A stretch of 6,137 nucleotides of DNA, taken from NCBI GenBank assembly GCA_964484515.1, contig CAZAGT010000309.1:1-6137 (forward strand). The letters run 5' to 3'. The position numbers and the translations under genes were made by a program. Positions 1 to 4,900 of the stretch are shown one piece after another; the stretch's first letter is position 1, and every line of letters begins with the position of its first letter. The notes beneath the pieces were generated by a model. The model was not told the origin of the DNA. It ran no database searches and was given only the letters and a program-made list of their open reading frames with translations. This stretch comes from CAZAGT01 sp964484515 (GTDB lineage Bacteria; Desulfobacterota; DSM-4660; Desulfatiglandales; HGW-15).

Positions 1-102
1 CTCGGGCACCGCAAAATGCTCCTAAATGCCCGCAGAATCGATCCAGGCGAAGAGCGCCCGGCCATGATCCTGTTGAGTTTCAAGGACATCACGGGTAGTT
101 AG
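1..102 (+). CDS. C-terminal end of a PAS-domain sensory protein (partial, 5' end outside window)
   Basis: Frame 1 is open from the left edge to TAG at 100-102 and gives 33 residues. They include MLLNARRI and then ERPAMILLSFKDIT. This is the last beta-strand pair of a PAS domain of the type at the end of CheB/CheR-PAS hybrids and PAS histidine kinases, where 'R.MLLNARR' is followed by 'ILL..eDIT'. The protein therefore ends directly after a PAS domain, with no kinase domain behind it, which favours a chemotaxis methyltransferase/methylesterase-PAS hybrid or a standalone PAS regulator. The motif match is seen directly; the choice between these families is inference. The next gene is also a PAS protein, but about 350 bp of repeats separate the two, so a shared transcript is uncertain. 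Confidence 0.7.
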   Translation, partial: LGHRKMLLNARRIDPGEERPAMILLSFKDITGS

Positions 103-197
103 GTTTCAGGTTTCGGGTGTCAGGACTACATGAGTGTTCAGGTGTCGGGTGTCGAAAGAGGTTTCAGGTGTCGGGTGTCAGGTTTCAGGTGTCAGGA
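101..197 (+). repeat. Short interspersed GGTTTCAGGTGTC-type repeat cluster
   Basis: The stretch is made almost entirely of variants of GGTTTCAGGTGTC(GGGTGTC)AGG. Copies lie at 102-124 (degenerate), 136-154, 160-182 and 181-196; the last two overlap by two bases. The first copy overlaps the stop codon of the upstream gene. No reading frame is convincing here. Inverted copies recur at 423-441, just before the next gene: AGTGTTCAGGTGTC (133-146) and TTCAGGTGTCAGG (184-196) both have exact reverse complements there. Repeats of this style occur between genes in several environmental bacterial genomes; their function is unknown to me. Confidence 0.75.
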
Positions 198-269
198 GGG
201 TAATGGGGAGCGCCTCGTATGAAACTTCGTTACTTGTGCGATGAAGTAAACTTGTAGGAGGTCTGAATA

Positions 270-343
270 TTCGTCACTGCGGAGAAAGCCGGAGTCCAGA
301 AATTCTGGACATCACTGGATTCTGGCTTCCGCCGGAATGACAG
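270..343. repeat. Palindromic dispersed-repeat element (two inverted half-copies)
   Basis: The right half (315-343) carries CTGGATTCTGGCTTCCGCC and then GGAATGAC. This is the widespread intergenic repeat whose minus-strand translation reads 'VIPAEARIQ'. The left half (about 270-299), read on the opposite strand, matches it at about 21 of 27 positions. The two halves therefore form a long imperfect hairpin. At the centre is a perfect 17-bp palindrome (294-310, arms GTCCAGAA and TTCTGGAC around one A). The element looks like a small MITE-like or REP-like unit. It does not encode a protein; the 82-codon minus-strand frame crossing it is a by-product of the repeat. Confidence 0.7.
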
Positions 344-422
344 AAAGAGGGAATCCTAGATTTTCTATGGAACACCCAGTTTCATATTCGATCAACTTGA
401 CCGCCCCGAGGCTAGAGGCGGA

Positions 423-441
423 CCTGACACCTGAACACTGA
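423..441 (-). repeat. Inverted copy of the 101-197 repeat
   Basis: CCTGACACCTGAACACTG is the reverse complement of motifs at 133-146 (14 bp exact) and 184-196 (13 bp exact). Together with the left cluster it brackets the palindromic element at 270-343. A further 9-bp inverted match lies between them (TATGAAACT at 218-226, AGTTTCATA at 378-386). The copy ends 15 bp before the kinase start codon, so it occupies the kinase leader region. Confidence 0.7.
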
Positions 442-456
442 AACCTTCTTTTCCTC

Positions 457-2085
457 ATGCCAAGAAAGACCGACAACCGCCGCCAGACCGGATCAGGGGT
501 CGATAAGACCTCGGCCGACGAGGGACGCCGCTCGAATGGGGCGCTACTGGCTCGAATCAACGAGCTTTCGGATTTTTACGACTTTTCGCCGGTGGGATAC
601 ATCTCCCTCGATTCAAAGGGCCGACTCCTGGACATAAACTTGACCGCCGGCATGATGTTCAAGAGCGTCAGGTCGGAGTTGACCGGTCAATCCTTGTTTG
701 ATTTCGTCAAGGGGGATGACCGGGACAGCCTTCACCTTCATTTGAGACGTCTCTTTAAAGAGCAGAAACCTCAGTCCTGTGAGCTGCGAATCCAAAATAA
801 CCACGACGAGACGGTTCATGTGGTCCTGGACAGCATCTACATCGAAGACCGGCATGGTCACCCGGTTTGCAGGTCGGTGCTGGTCGACATCACCGAGCGC
901 ATCCGCGCGGAGAAGACCCTCCTCGACAGTGAGGAGCGGCTGCGTATGGTCGTGGATGGCGCGCGACTGGGAACCTGGGACCACAATCTGATGACCGGTG
1001 AAATCAACTGGAACCCTCGCCTGTACGAGTTGCTCGGCCGGGATCCGCACGGGCCGGAGATCACCGGCGAGACGTTTTTCGACTACATCCACCCAGAAGA
1101 TCGGGCGCGGGTCGTCGATCATGCGGAGCGGTGGCTTCGCGAAGAAGATCTCTTCGAGGACGAATTCCGGGTGGTCCGCGATGACGGCGAGGTACGCTGG
1201 ATAGGCGGCACCGGATATGCGTACAGGGATGAGACCGGCCGGCCGGTGCGCGTTGCCGGCGTCAACTACGACATCAATAAAAGAAAAACGCTGGAAGAAG
1301 AACTGCGGAGTTCCCGTGACGAACTCGATCTGCGCGTCCAGGAGCGAACGGCCGACCTGAAGGTCCTCTCGCAACGGCTGCTGGAAGCCCAGGAGAGCGA
1401 GAGAAGGCATGTGGCCCTCGAACTCCACGATGGCATCGGCGGAAGACTCACCGCCGTCAAGATGGCCTTGGAGGCCAAGCTCAATAAAATCCGCAAAGGC
1501 GAGACAGTCTCCGAGAGTGCCTTGGGGGAGATCCTGGAGCTGGTCCGGACATGTATGAGCGAGACTAGGAGAATGCAGCACAACCTGCGACCCGCCACCC
1601 TGGACCATCTCGGCCTGGCCGCGGCCCTGCGCGGCCTCTGCCGGGAGCTGGGAGAGACAAACGACGGCATGACAGCGACTGCGCGCATACTCGGAATCGA
1701 TGCCGCGCTTGTGCCCGAGGAGTTGAAGATCACGATATTCCGGATCTCACAGGAGGCCCTTACCAACGCGATCAAGCACAGCGGCGCGAAAAAGGTGGAG
1801 CTTTCCCTGACCCATCGGGACGGTGCGATTCAATTGATGATCCGGGACGACGGCCGCGGTTTCGAGACGGAGAAGGCCTTCAGCCCGCAGATGATCAAAC
1901 GCGGGATCGGGCTTGCCAGTATGAGGGAACGGTGCAATCTATCCGGAGGGTCCTTCTCCATCGATTCACGGGCAGGCGAGGGGACCACGATTGGTTGTAG
2001 CTGGGGGGGTGGCATTTCTTTGACTGAAGTTCAAAAACACGGGAACCCGACGTCTGGTGGTTTCTTTCAAGAGGATTGGCAATAA
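457..2085 (+). CDS. PAS-PAS sensor histidine kinase, HisKA_3 (NarX/DegS-like) class, soluble
   Basis: This 542-residue kinase shows no membrane segment or signal peptide, so it is probably a cytoplasmic sensor. Order of parts: PAS domain at about 36-150 (ends VLVDITER); second PAS of the PAS_3 fold at about 157-277 (LGTWDHN, FFDYIHPEDR, GEVRWI, ending YDINKRK); a charged helix at 278-305; a HisKA_3 dimerisation domain with phosphoacceptor His324 in ESERRHVALELHDGIG; and a HATPase domain with N-box Asn437 (EALTNAIKHSGA), DDGRGFE at 464-470 and GIGLASMRER at 483-492. Such kinases normally phosphorylate a LuxR/NarL-type response regulator, but none is present in the window. The start is the first ATG after an in-frame stop at 439-441; no good Shine-Dalgarno site precedes it. 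The last 24 or so residues after GTTIGCSW do not resemble a kinase end. A run of seven G at 2003-2009 may have shifted the frame: removing one G would end the protein at a TGA at 2021-2023. Confidence 0.93.
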   Translation: MPRKTDNRRQTGSGVDKTSADEGRRSNGALLARINELSDFYDFSPVGYISLDSKGRLLDINLTAGMMFKSVRSELTGQSLFDFVKGDDRDSLHLHLRRLFKEQKPQSCELRIQNNHDETVHVVLDSIYIEDRHGHPVCRSVLVDITERIRAEKTLLDSEERLRMVVDGARLGTWDHNLMTGEINWNPRLYELLGRDPHGPEITGETFFDYIHPEDRARVVDHAERWLREEDLFEDEFRVVRDDGEVRWIGGTGYAYRDETGRPVRVAGVNYDINKRKTLEEELRSSRDELDLRVQERTADLKVLSQRLLEAQESERRHVALELHDGIGGRLTAVKMALEAKLNKIRKGETVSESALGEILELVRTCMSETRRMQHNLRPATLDHLGLAAALRGLCRELGETNDGMTATARILGIDAALVPEELKITIFRISQEALTNAIKHSGAKKVELSLTHRDGAIQLMIRDDGRGFETEKAFSPQMIKRGIGLASMRERCNLSGGSFSIDSRAGEGTTIGCSWGGGISLTEVQKHGNPTSGGFFQEDWQ

Positions 2086-2103
2086 GACCAGAAATATTAT
2101 GAT
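2076..2103 (+). promoter_or_regulatory. Probable sigma-70 promoter of the toxin-antitoxin pair
   Basis: TTGGCA (2076-2081) and TATGAT (2098-2103) are separated by 16 bp. Both are close to the -35 and -10 consensus. The predicted transcript start near 2110 leaves a short leader before the AGGGGG at 2127-2132. The -35 box overlaps the last codons of the kinase gene. The surrounding A/T-rich stretch is where an autoregulatory antitoxin would be expected to bind, but I see no clear symmetric operator. Confidence 0.45.
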
Positions 2104-2126
2104 AAATCCTACTTATTATACAGTTT

Positions 2127-2132
2127 AGGGGG
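2127..2132 (+). promoter_or_regulatory. Ribosome binding site that decides the antitoxin start
   Basis: AGGGGG abuts an ATG at 2133 with no spacer but lies 6 nt from the in-frame ATG at 2139. The spacing favours 2139 as the real start. Confidence 0.6.
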
Positions 2133-2138
2133 ATGATA

Positions 2139-2393
2139 ATGACCCATGCCAAGATGAGCGTGACCGTTCCCAAAGAAATCTACGATGAAATAAGGAAGGC
2201 CGCGGCGACTCAAAAGACGAAGGTGAGTCATTTGGTCACCGAGGCGCTTACGGAGAAGCTCAAGAGAATGAAGGAAGACGTGTTTGTCTCCGAAATCAAC
2301 AAGCTCTTTGCGGAGCCCGGCATCGCAGACGAACAGCGCAAAATGGCGGAGGATATCGCGCAGAACATCGATGTCAAGGAGCTGCCGTGGTAA
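2139..2393 (+). CDS. Ribbon-helix-helix antitoxin of a MazF-type toxin-antitoxin pair
   Basis: An 84-residue protein (86 if the ATG at 2133 is used). The N-terminal part, MSVTVPKEIYDEIRKAAATQ, begins with the beta-strand of a ribbon-helix-helix (CopG/MetJ-like) DNA-binding domain, and KTKVSHLVTEALTEKL supplies the second helix. From about residue 45 on, the protein is acidic and helical (VSEINKLFAEPGIADEQ.., ending DVKELPW), as expected for the tail that wraps and blocks a MazF toxin. The gene overlaps the toxin by 7 bp. RHH antitoxins of this class neutralise the toxin and usually repress their own operon. The fold and pairing are read from sequence and gene order; autoregulation is inferred from the family. 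The antitoxin is not the AbrB-fold MazE of E. coli. Confidence 0.88.
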   Translation: MTHAKMSVTVPKEIYDEIRKAAATQKTKVSHLVTEALTEKLKRMKEDVFVSEINKLFAEPGIADEQRKMAEDIAQNIDVKELPW

Positions 2394-2743
2394 AGCCGAC
2401 TAAGGGTGACATCTATTGGGTCCGGTTTAGGCGCGCAGCCGAATCGGGCCCGGCGGGCAAAAGGCCGGCCGTGATCATTCAGAACGATCTGCTGAACAGA
2501 AGTAATATTCAAACCACCATCGTGGCCTTGGTAACCTCAAACACAAAACTCGGCGCTGTACCGGGAAATGTCGGATTAAGAAAAGGAATGGGGAATATCC
2601 CCAAGGGGAGTGTCGTTGTCCTCACTCAGATAGCGACGGTCGATAAGGCCCGGCTACTTGAAAAGATTGGTACGCTCGACAAAGATACCACCGCGGAGAT
2701 CCTTAGAGGCTGCCGAACGGTCATCAGCGCCAGTGTGTTCTAA
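2387..2743 (+). CDS. mazF: MazF/PemK-family endoribonuclease toxin
   Basis: A 118-residue protein of normal MazF length. Hallmarks in order are GDIYWVRF (7-14), KRPAVIIQND (25-34), TTIVALVTS (43-51), the PGNVGL loop (59-64) and the SVVVLTQIATVDKARL stretch (75-90). By alignment with B. subtilis MazF, the catalytic pair should be Arg26 and Thr50; both are present, so the toxin looks active. MazF enzymes are cytoplasmic, sequence-specific, ribosome-independent RNases that cut mRNA and sometimes rRNA or tRNA; the cut site cannot be read from the sequence. The start is GTG at 2387, inside the end of the antitoxin gene, with a strong AAGGAG at 2376-2381 five bases upstream. The 7-bp overlap implies translational coupling. 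Confidence 0.95.
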   Translation: MVKPTKGDIYWVRFRRAAESGPAGKRPAVIIQNDLLNRSNIQTTIVALVTSNTKLGAVPGNVGLRKGMGNIPKGSVVVLTQIATVDKARLLEKIGTLDKDTTAEILRGCRTVISASVF

Positions 2744-2791
2744 GACATCAAGGGGCTGAGGAATGTCTTAGGGAAATTCAGGGATTCCCTG
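2741..2791 (+). terminator. Paired hairpins after the toxin gene, possible terminator
   Basis: TAAGACAT (2741-2748, including the toxin stop codon) pairs perfectly with ATGTCTTA (2763-2770). It is followed at once by CAGGGATTCCCTG (2779-2791), a perfect 13-bp palindrome. No proper T-run follows either stem; the nearest is TTTTT from about 2804. These may be mRNA-stabilising hairpins or a weak terminator, so termination itself is uncertain. Confidence 0.4.
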
Positions 2792-2998
2792 ATTGACAGC
2801 CGGGTTTTTCGGACGGAAGGTCATCTTAAACCGGTCTCTGAGGCTGATGTCTTCAAAATGAGGTTTGTCATATCATAGTCTTTGTATGTGAGGCACTCAT
2901 TTCCTCCATCGGTATCTCCCGGTGGACGAAAAAGATCGATTCCCCTCTCTGCGTGCTCTGTGTCTCGGTGGCGAAAATTCGATTTTGGACGGAAATGA
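2792..2998. other. Intergenic stretch without a supported gene
   Basis: No frame here has both a start signal and protein-like content. At about 2944-2974 there is a CTCTGCGTGCTCTGTGTC phrase followed by TCGGTGGCGAA. It resembles a low-complexity CTCTGTGT-type intergenic repeat and gives an artefactual 'HRDTEHAER' translation on the minus strand. The minus-strand frame at 2821-3015 is judged to be such an artefact. Confidence 0.45.
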
Positions 2999-3307
2999 AT
3001 GACGGAAAGCTGCAAACGACTTTGGGGTGCCGTGCTCGAGCAAGCGATTCATGATCTCAGGCGCGGATATAGTCACGCAACTCCCGCGCGAGCCTGGTTT
3101 CAGAGTGAAAGCGAGGAGGTCGGGTCGTTTGTTTGGGTCTGCAGGGTGTTGGGGATTGTCCCGGAGTCTACAAAGAAGATCCTGGTGAAAAGCGGCGCCA
3201 CTGCTCGGATGAAGCCTGGTACCAACTCATCCGTGCTTGATGCCTCGACGCGAACCCTGATCTTCCCTATCAATAATCGACACCATTTCGCTGCACGACG
3301 GAGTTAG
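2999..3307 (+). CDS. Small hypothetical protein, possibly with a decayed C-terminal part
   Basis: A 102-residue protein. The first 60 or so residues look like a real folded domain: LWGAVLEQAIHDLRRG, then ARAWFQSESEEVGSFVWVC, then LGIVPESTKK. This pattern of a helix, 'aWf.S', 'sFvWvC..LGi.P' recalls small uncharacterised proteins found in phage-related or accessory regions of Proteobacteria; I know no function for them. The last 35 or so residues (from about KSGATARM) are of low character and may be read-through into non-coding DNA. The start is an ATG preceded by an in-frame TGA and only a weak GGACGGA ribosome site. It has no close co-directional neighbour, so it would have to be expressed alone. 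Coding status is moderately supported. Confidence 0.5.
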   Translation: MTESCKRLWGAVLEQAIHDLRRGYSHATPARAWFQSESEEVGSFVWVCRVLGIVPESTKKILVKSGATARMKPGTNSSVLDASTRTLIFPINNRHHFAARRS

Positions 3308-3325
3308 CTCCTCCTTTCGTCAAGG

Positions 3326-3637
3326 TCACGCTCCAACGCCGTTGAGAAGCTCAGGATTGATCTTTGTCACGAGCAAGCTATTTGTCTCCCTCTGAACCCT
3401 CTCGTTCCCTTTACGCAAAATACCGTCTCTTTCCACAAAGGGTACCTGATTCGCCCTGTGTACTCCGCAATCGAATAAGCTTACATTCCCCTCGTATCTG
3501 ACCTAAGCCGATATTGGCCACCGACCCAGGATCTCTGAGACTGGTTTATTGTTGTCAAGATCCTTTTCATAGCTGTAGAGAATATCGCCCAGCTTCACTC
3601 TGGTATTCGGGAGTGCTCTGAAGGCCCTGATCTTGCT
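3326..3637 (-). pseudogene. Probable gene remnant with one internal TAG, function unknown
   Basis: On the minus strand one frame stays open from 3637 to a TGA at 3326-3328 except for a single TAG at 3503-3505. It would encode about 102 residues. The 44 codons before the TAG include VKLGDILYSYEKDLDNNK and PVSEILGRWPISA. The 58 after it include VRYEGNVSLFDCGVH, VPFVERDGILRKGNE and LLVTKINPELLNGV. Composition and third-codon G/C preference are protein-like on both sides of the TAG, which suggests one decayed gene rather than chance. A TAA at 3638-3640 precedes the stretch and no convincing start is seen, so the 5' part is probably also missing. I do not recognise the family. Alternatives are a chance open frame, or a TAG read as an amino acid, which is unlikely here. 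Confidence 0.35.
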
Positions 3638-3639
3638 TT

Positions 3640-3758
3640 ATCGAGGCTTGGGGACGAAGGGGAGTCATCGACGCTTGGAGGGGGGAGGTCCATGTCGGCC
3701 GACGAGCAAATGTTTTCCCGCCTGTGGCGGGTCGGATCTTCCTGTTGGACAAATACAT
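3640..3758. other. Non-coding stretch with a small GC-rich hairpin
   Basis: CCCGCC (3717-3722) and GGCGGG (3726-3731) form a perfect 6-bp stem with a TGT loop. TTTT lies on its left, so an RNA read on the minus strand would carry the hairpin followed by AAAA, not a terminator tail. A short frame beginning at ATG 3692, behind a GGGAGG, is only about 26 codons long and is not called as a gene. Confidence 0.35.
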
Positions 3759-3797
3759 GGCGCGAGGTTTGAGAGCCTGGCTCCCAAGCCTCGCGCC
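3759..3797 (-). terminator. Strong hairpin, probable transcription end of the minus-strand unit
   Basis: GGCGCGAGG (3759-3767) pairs exactly with CCTCGCGCC (3789-3797). The stem extends inward by four more pairs including one G-U, and an inner GAGC/GCTC stem closes the tip. The hairpin sits 23 bp past the stop codon of the 71-residue gene read from the right. On that strand the hairpin is followed by ATGTATTTGT, a weak T-rich tail; on the plus strand it is followed by TATAGTATTTTAG. It could work in either direction. Confidence 0.55.
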
Positions 3798-3820
3798 GCT
3801 TATAGTATTTTAGAGTATTA

Positions 3821-4036
3821 TTAATTCGCGCTCTTGGACTTGCTGAATTTCAACTTGCCCTCGCCCGGCACGCTCTTCGGGTCCCGAAGGCTGGAGGCGT
3901 TGTCCACGCACCCAGCCTTCTCCTCCTCACTGACCGAATTCGGATCCAGCAAAGCATCCATCGGACAGAGGAATCGGTTCCCGGCGTTGTCCTTGACCCA
4001 CACGAGGGGGTCCGTCTTGACCTTTGTTTCCGCCAT
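3821..4036 (-). CDS. Small two-cysteine protein of unknown function (71 aa)
   Basis: The ribosome site is nearly ideal: AAGGAGGA, 5 bases before the ATG (plus-strand complement 4041-4048). The protein has no signal peptide or membrane segment, so it is probably cytoplasmic. Visible features are DPLVWVKDNAGNRFLCPMD, with Trp13 and Cys24, an acidic helix SEEEKAGCVDNAS with Cys43, and a Lys/Ser-rich end KLKFSKSKSAN. Two cysteines 19 residues apart, one in a CPMDAL context, could hold a metal or form a disulfide; this is inference. The gene is the last in a minus-strand series, 59 bp after a secreted-protein gene with a stem-loop between them. I do not recognise a named family, but the start signal, composition and context make it a convincing gene. 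Confidence 0.8.
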   Translation of the reverse strand: MAETKVKTDPLVWVKDNAGNRFLCPMDALLDPNSVSEEEKAGCVDNASSLRDPKSVPGEGKLKFSKSKSAN

Positions 4037-4076
4037 ATTGTCCTCCTTATAATGTGAACGGGTTTTTATGCTTATC

Positions 4077-4119
4077 CCCGTGCCGGCTCCTCCTATTAAT
4101 ATTCAGGCGCCGGCACGGG
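4077..4119 (-). promoter_or_regulatory. Intercistronic stem-loop exposing AGGAGGA in its loop
   Basis: CCCGTGCCGGC (4077-4087) and GCCGGCACGGG (4109-4119) are an 11-bp perfect inverted repeat with a 21-nt loop. In the minus-strand mRNA the stem begins in the last codons of the secreted-protein gene; its stop codon and then AGGAGGA fall in the loop. No start codon lies at a usable distance from that AGGAGGA. No T-run follows, so it is more likely an RNA-processing, stability or translation-control hairpin than a terminator. Confidence 0.6.
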
Positions 4120-4554
4120 CGCGAACTCCATGCGGCGCTGTTCGGCCTGGCGCGCAATCTCTGGGCTGTAAAAGGTGAACCACTCACCGCCGATGAGCGC
4201 CTCGGCCGTCTTGACGATGATGGCGTTACTGTCAAGGGCCTCGACGCCCTTTACGCGGACCGTCTGGCCGATGTGCGGGGACAGCATCGAACTCTTCAAA
4301 TTCGGCAGGTAGAAGAACTGGTTCTTGCCGACGACGAGGACGTATTCATTCTCGGCCGCCGCGACAATGTCTTCATGGCCGGGTATGCATGTCTGTCCGC
4401 TACACGCACTCCAGAGGCCCTCGATCGTCCCCGTTTCCGTCATCATCTTACCTTTATATAGCGATCCCTGCGCGAAGGCTTGCATCGGCAAACATACCAT
4501 CAGGGCCAAAAGTGAGGCCCACACCCATTTATTCATTGCGATTCCTCTCTTCAT
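4096..4554 (-). CDS. Secreted (periplasmic) protein with probable OB-like beta domain, unknown function
   Basis: A protein of 152 residues from ATG 4554, or 146 from ATG 4536. Both starts have plausible ribosome sites: AAGGAG 8 nt before the first, and AGAGGA about 7 nt before the second. A Sec signal peptide is clear (MNKWVWASLLALMVCLPMQ, then AFA with cleavage before Gln29). The mature part reads GTIEGLWSACSGQTC (Cys51, Cys56), then VLVVGKNQFFYLPNL, IGQTVRVKGVEAL and AIIVKTAEALIGGEWFTFYS. Alternating strands with 'G.TVRVKGV' near the end resemble a small OB-fold binding module. The fold is inferred from pattern only. The close cysteine pair could form a periplasmic disulfide or bind a metal. 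It is flanked on the same strand by a broken paralogue upstream and a 71-residue gene downstream. Confidence 0.85.
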   Translation of the reverse strand: MKRGIAMNKWVWASLLALMVCLPMQAFAQGSLYKGKMMTETGTIEGLWSACSGQTCIPGHEDIVAAAENEYVLVVGKNQFFYLPNLKSSMLSPHIGQTVRVKGVEALDSNAIIVKTAEALIGGEWFTFYSPEIARQAEQRRMEFAPVPAPEY

Positions 4555-4623
4555 GTCAAAATCTCCTTCTTTGTTCTTGTGGATTTCCTGGCAAGGATAC
4601 CAGGATGATAACCGTGACTCTGT

Positions 4624-4900
4624 CTAACGCCTTTTCATTCCAGGGGTGATCCCGGAACTCCAGAAAATGAACCATTGGCCGCCATGGGCAAGTACCTCAG
4701 CCGTGGAGACCAGGATCGCACGGCCGCCGTGATGGCTTCCTCTCCCGGTTTGCCGTGCACTCCTCTGCACGTACTCAGCAGTCTCTCGACCGTGCCCGGC
4801 TCGCCCGGCATGGCTCCTTGCATGCGAGCCGCCACCGGTGCCACAAGGTCGTCATAACCATCAGTCCCAGAATCGCTAACGTCCTCGCTATCATGCTCAT
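4624..4900 (-). pseudogene. Broken paralogue of the neighbouring secreted protein (frameshift plus internal deletion)
   Basis: GGAGG (complement at 4908-4912), 7 nt before ATG 4900, starts a signal peptide MSMIARTLAILGLMVMTTL. That frame then runs into nonsense. Switching frame at about 4844-4846 (one G missing) continues as VAPVAA, a good cleavage site, and then GTVERLLSTCRGVHGKPGEE and AITAA. This aligns with GTIEGLWSACSGQTCIPGHE and DIVAA of the intact gene. At about 4722-4727 the frame changes again and resumes as GRAILVSTAEVL, GGQWFIFWSS and a final KRR, matching SNAIIVKTAEAL, GGEWFTFYSP and QRR. About 42 codons between these blocks are missing. Two separate lesions make a functional product unlikely. 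The intact start signals suggest a recent loss; if translated, it yields only a 41-residue peptide ending at a TGA. Confidence 0.75.

Noticed and set aside
101..197. CRISPR array
   Set aside because: The repeats are short, variable, overlapping and without regular spacers, and no cas genes are present.
397..402. TTGACC as a -35 box for the kinase gene
   Set aside because: The sequence 17 bp downstream is GC-rich and has no -10-like hexamer.
312..560. 82-codon minus-strand frame
   Set aside because: Its C-terminus is the translation of the dispersed repeat (VIPAEARIQ), and its N-terminus overlaps the kinase start; it is a repeat artefact.
613..1608. Long open frame of 331 codons on the minus strand inside the kinase gene
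   Set aside because: It lies exactly opposite well-conserved PAS and kinase domains and has no family signature; it is an effect of GC-rich codon use.
2821..3015. 64-codon minus-strand frame
   Set aside because: It includes the low-complexity 'HRDTEHAER' translation of a CTCTGTGT-type repeat and has no ribosome site or family match.
4024..4461. 145-codon plus-strand frame opposite the secreted protein
   Set aside because: The minus strand here has a signal peptide, good ribosome sites and a paralogue next door, so the plus frame is a shadow.
4635..4844. 69-codon minus-strand frame starting at GTG 4844, taken as a gene
   Set aside because: It covers only the middle segment of the frameshifted paralogue, lacks a start signal of its own, and its last 30 codons are out of frame relative to the homologous sequence.
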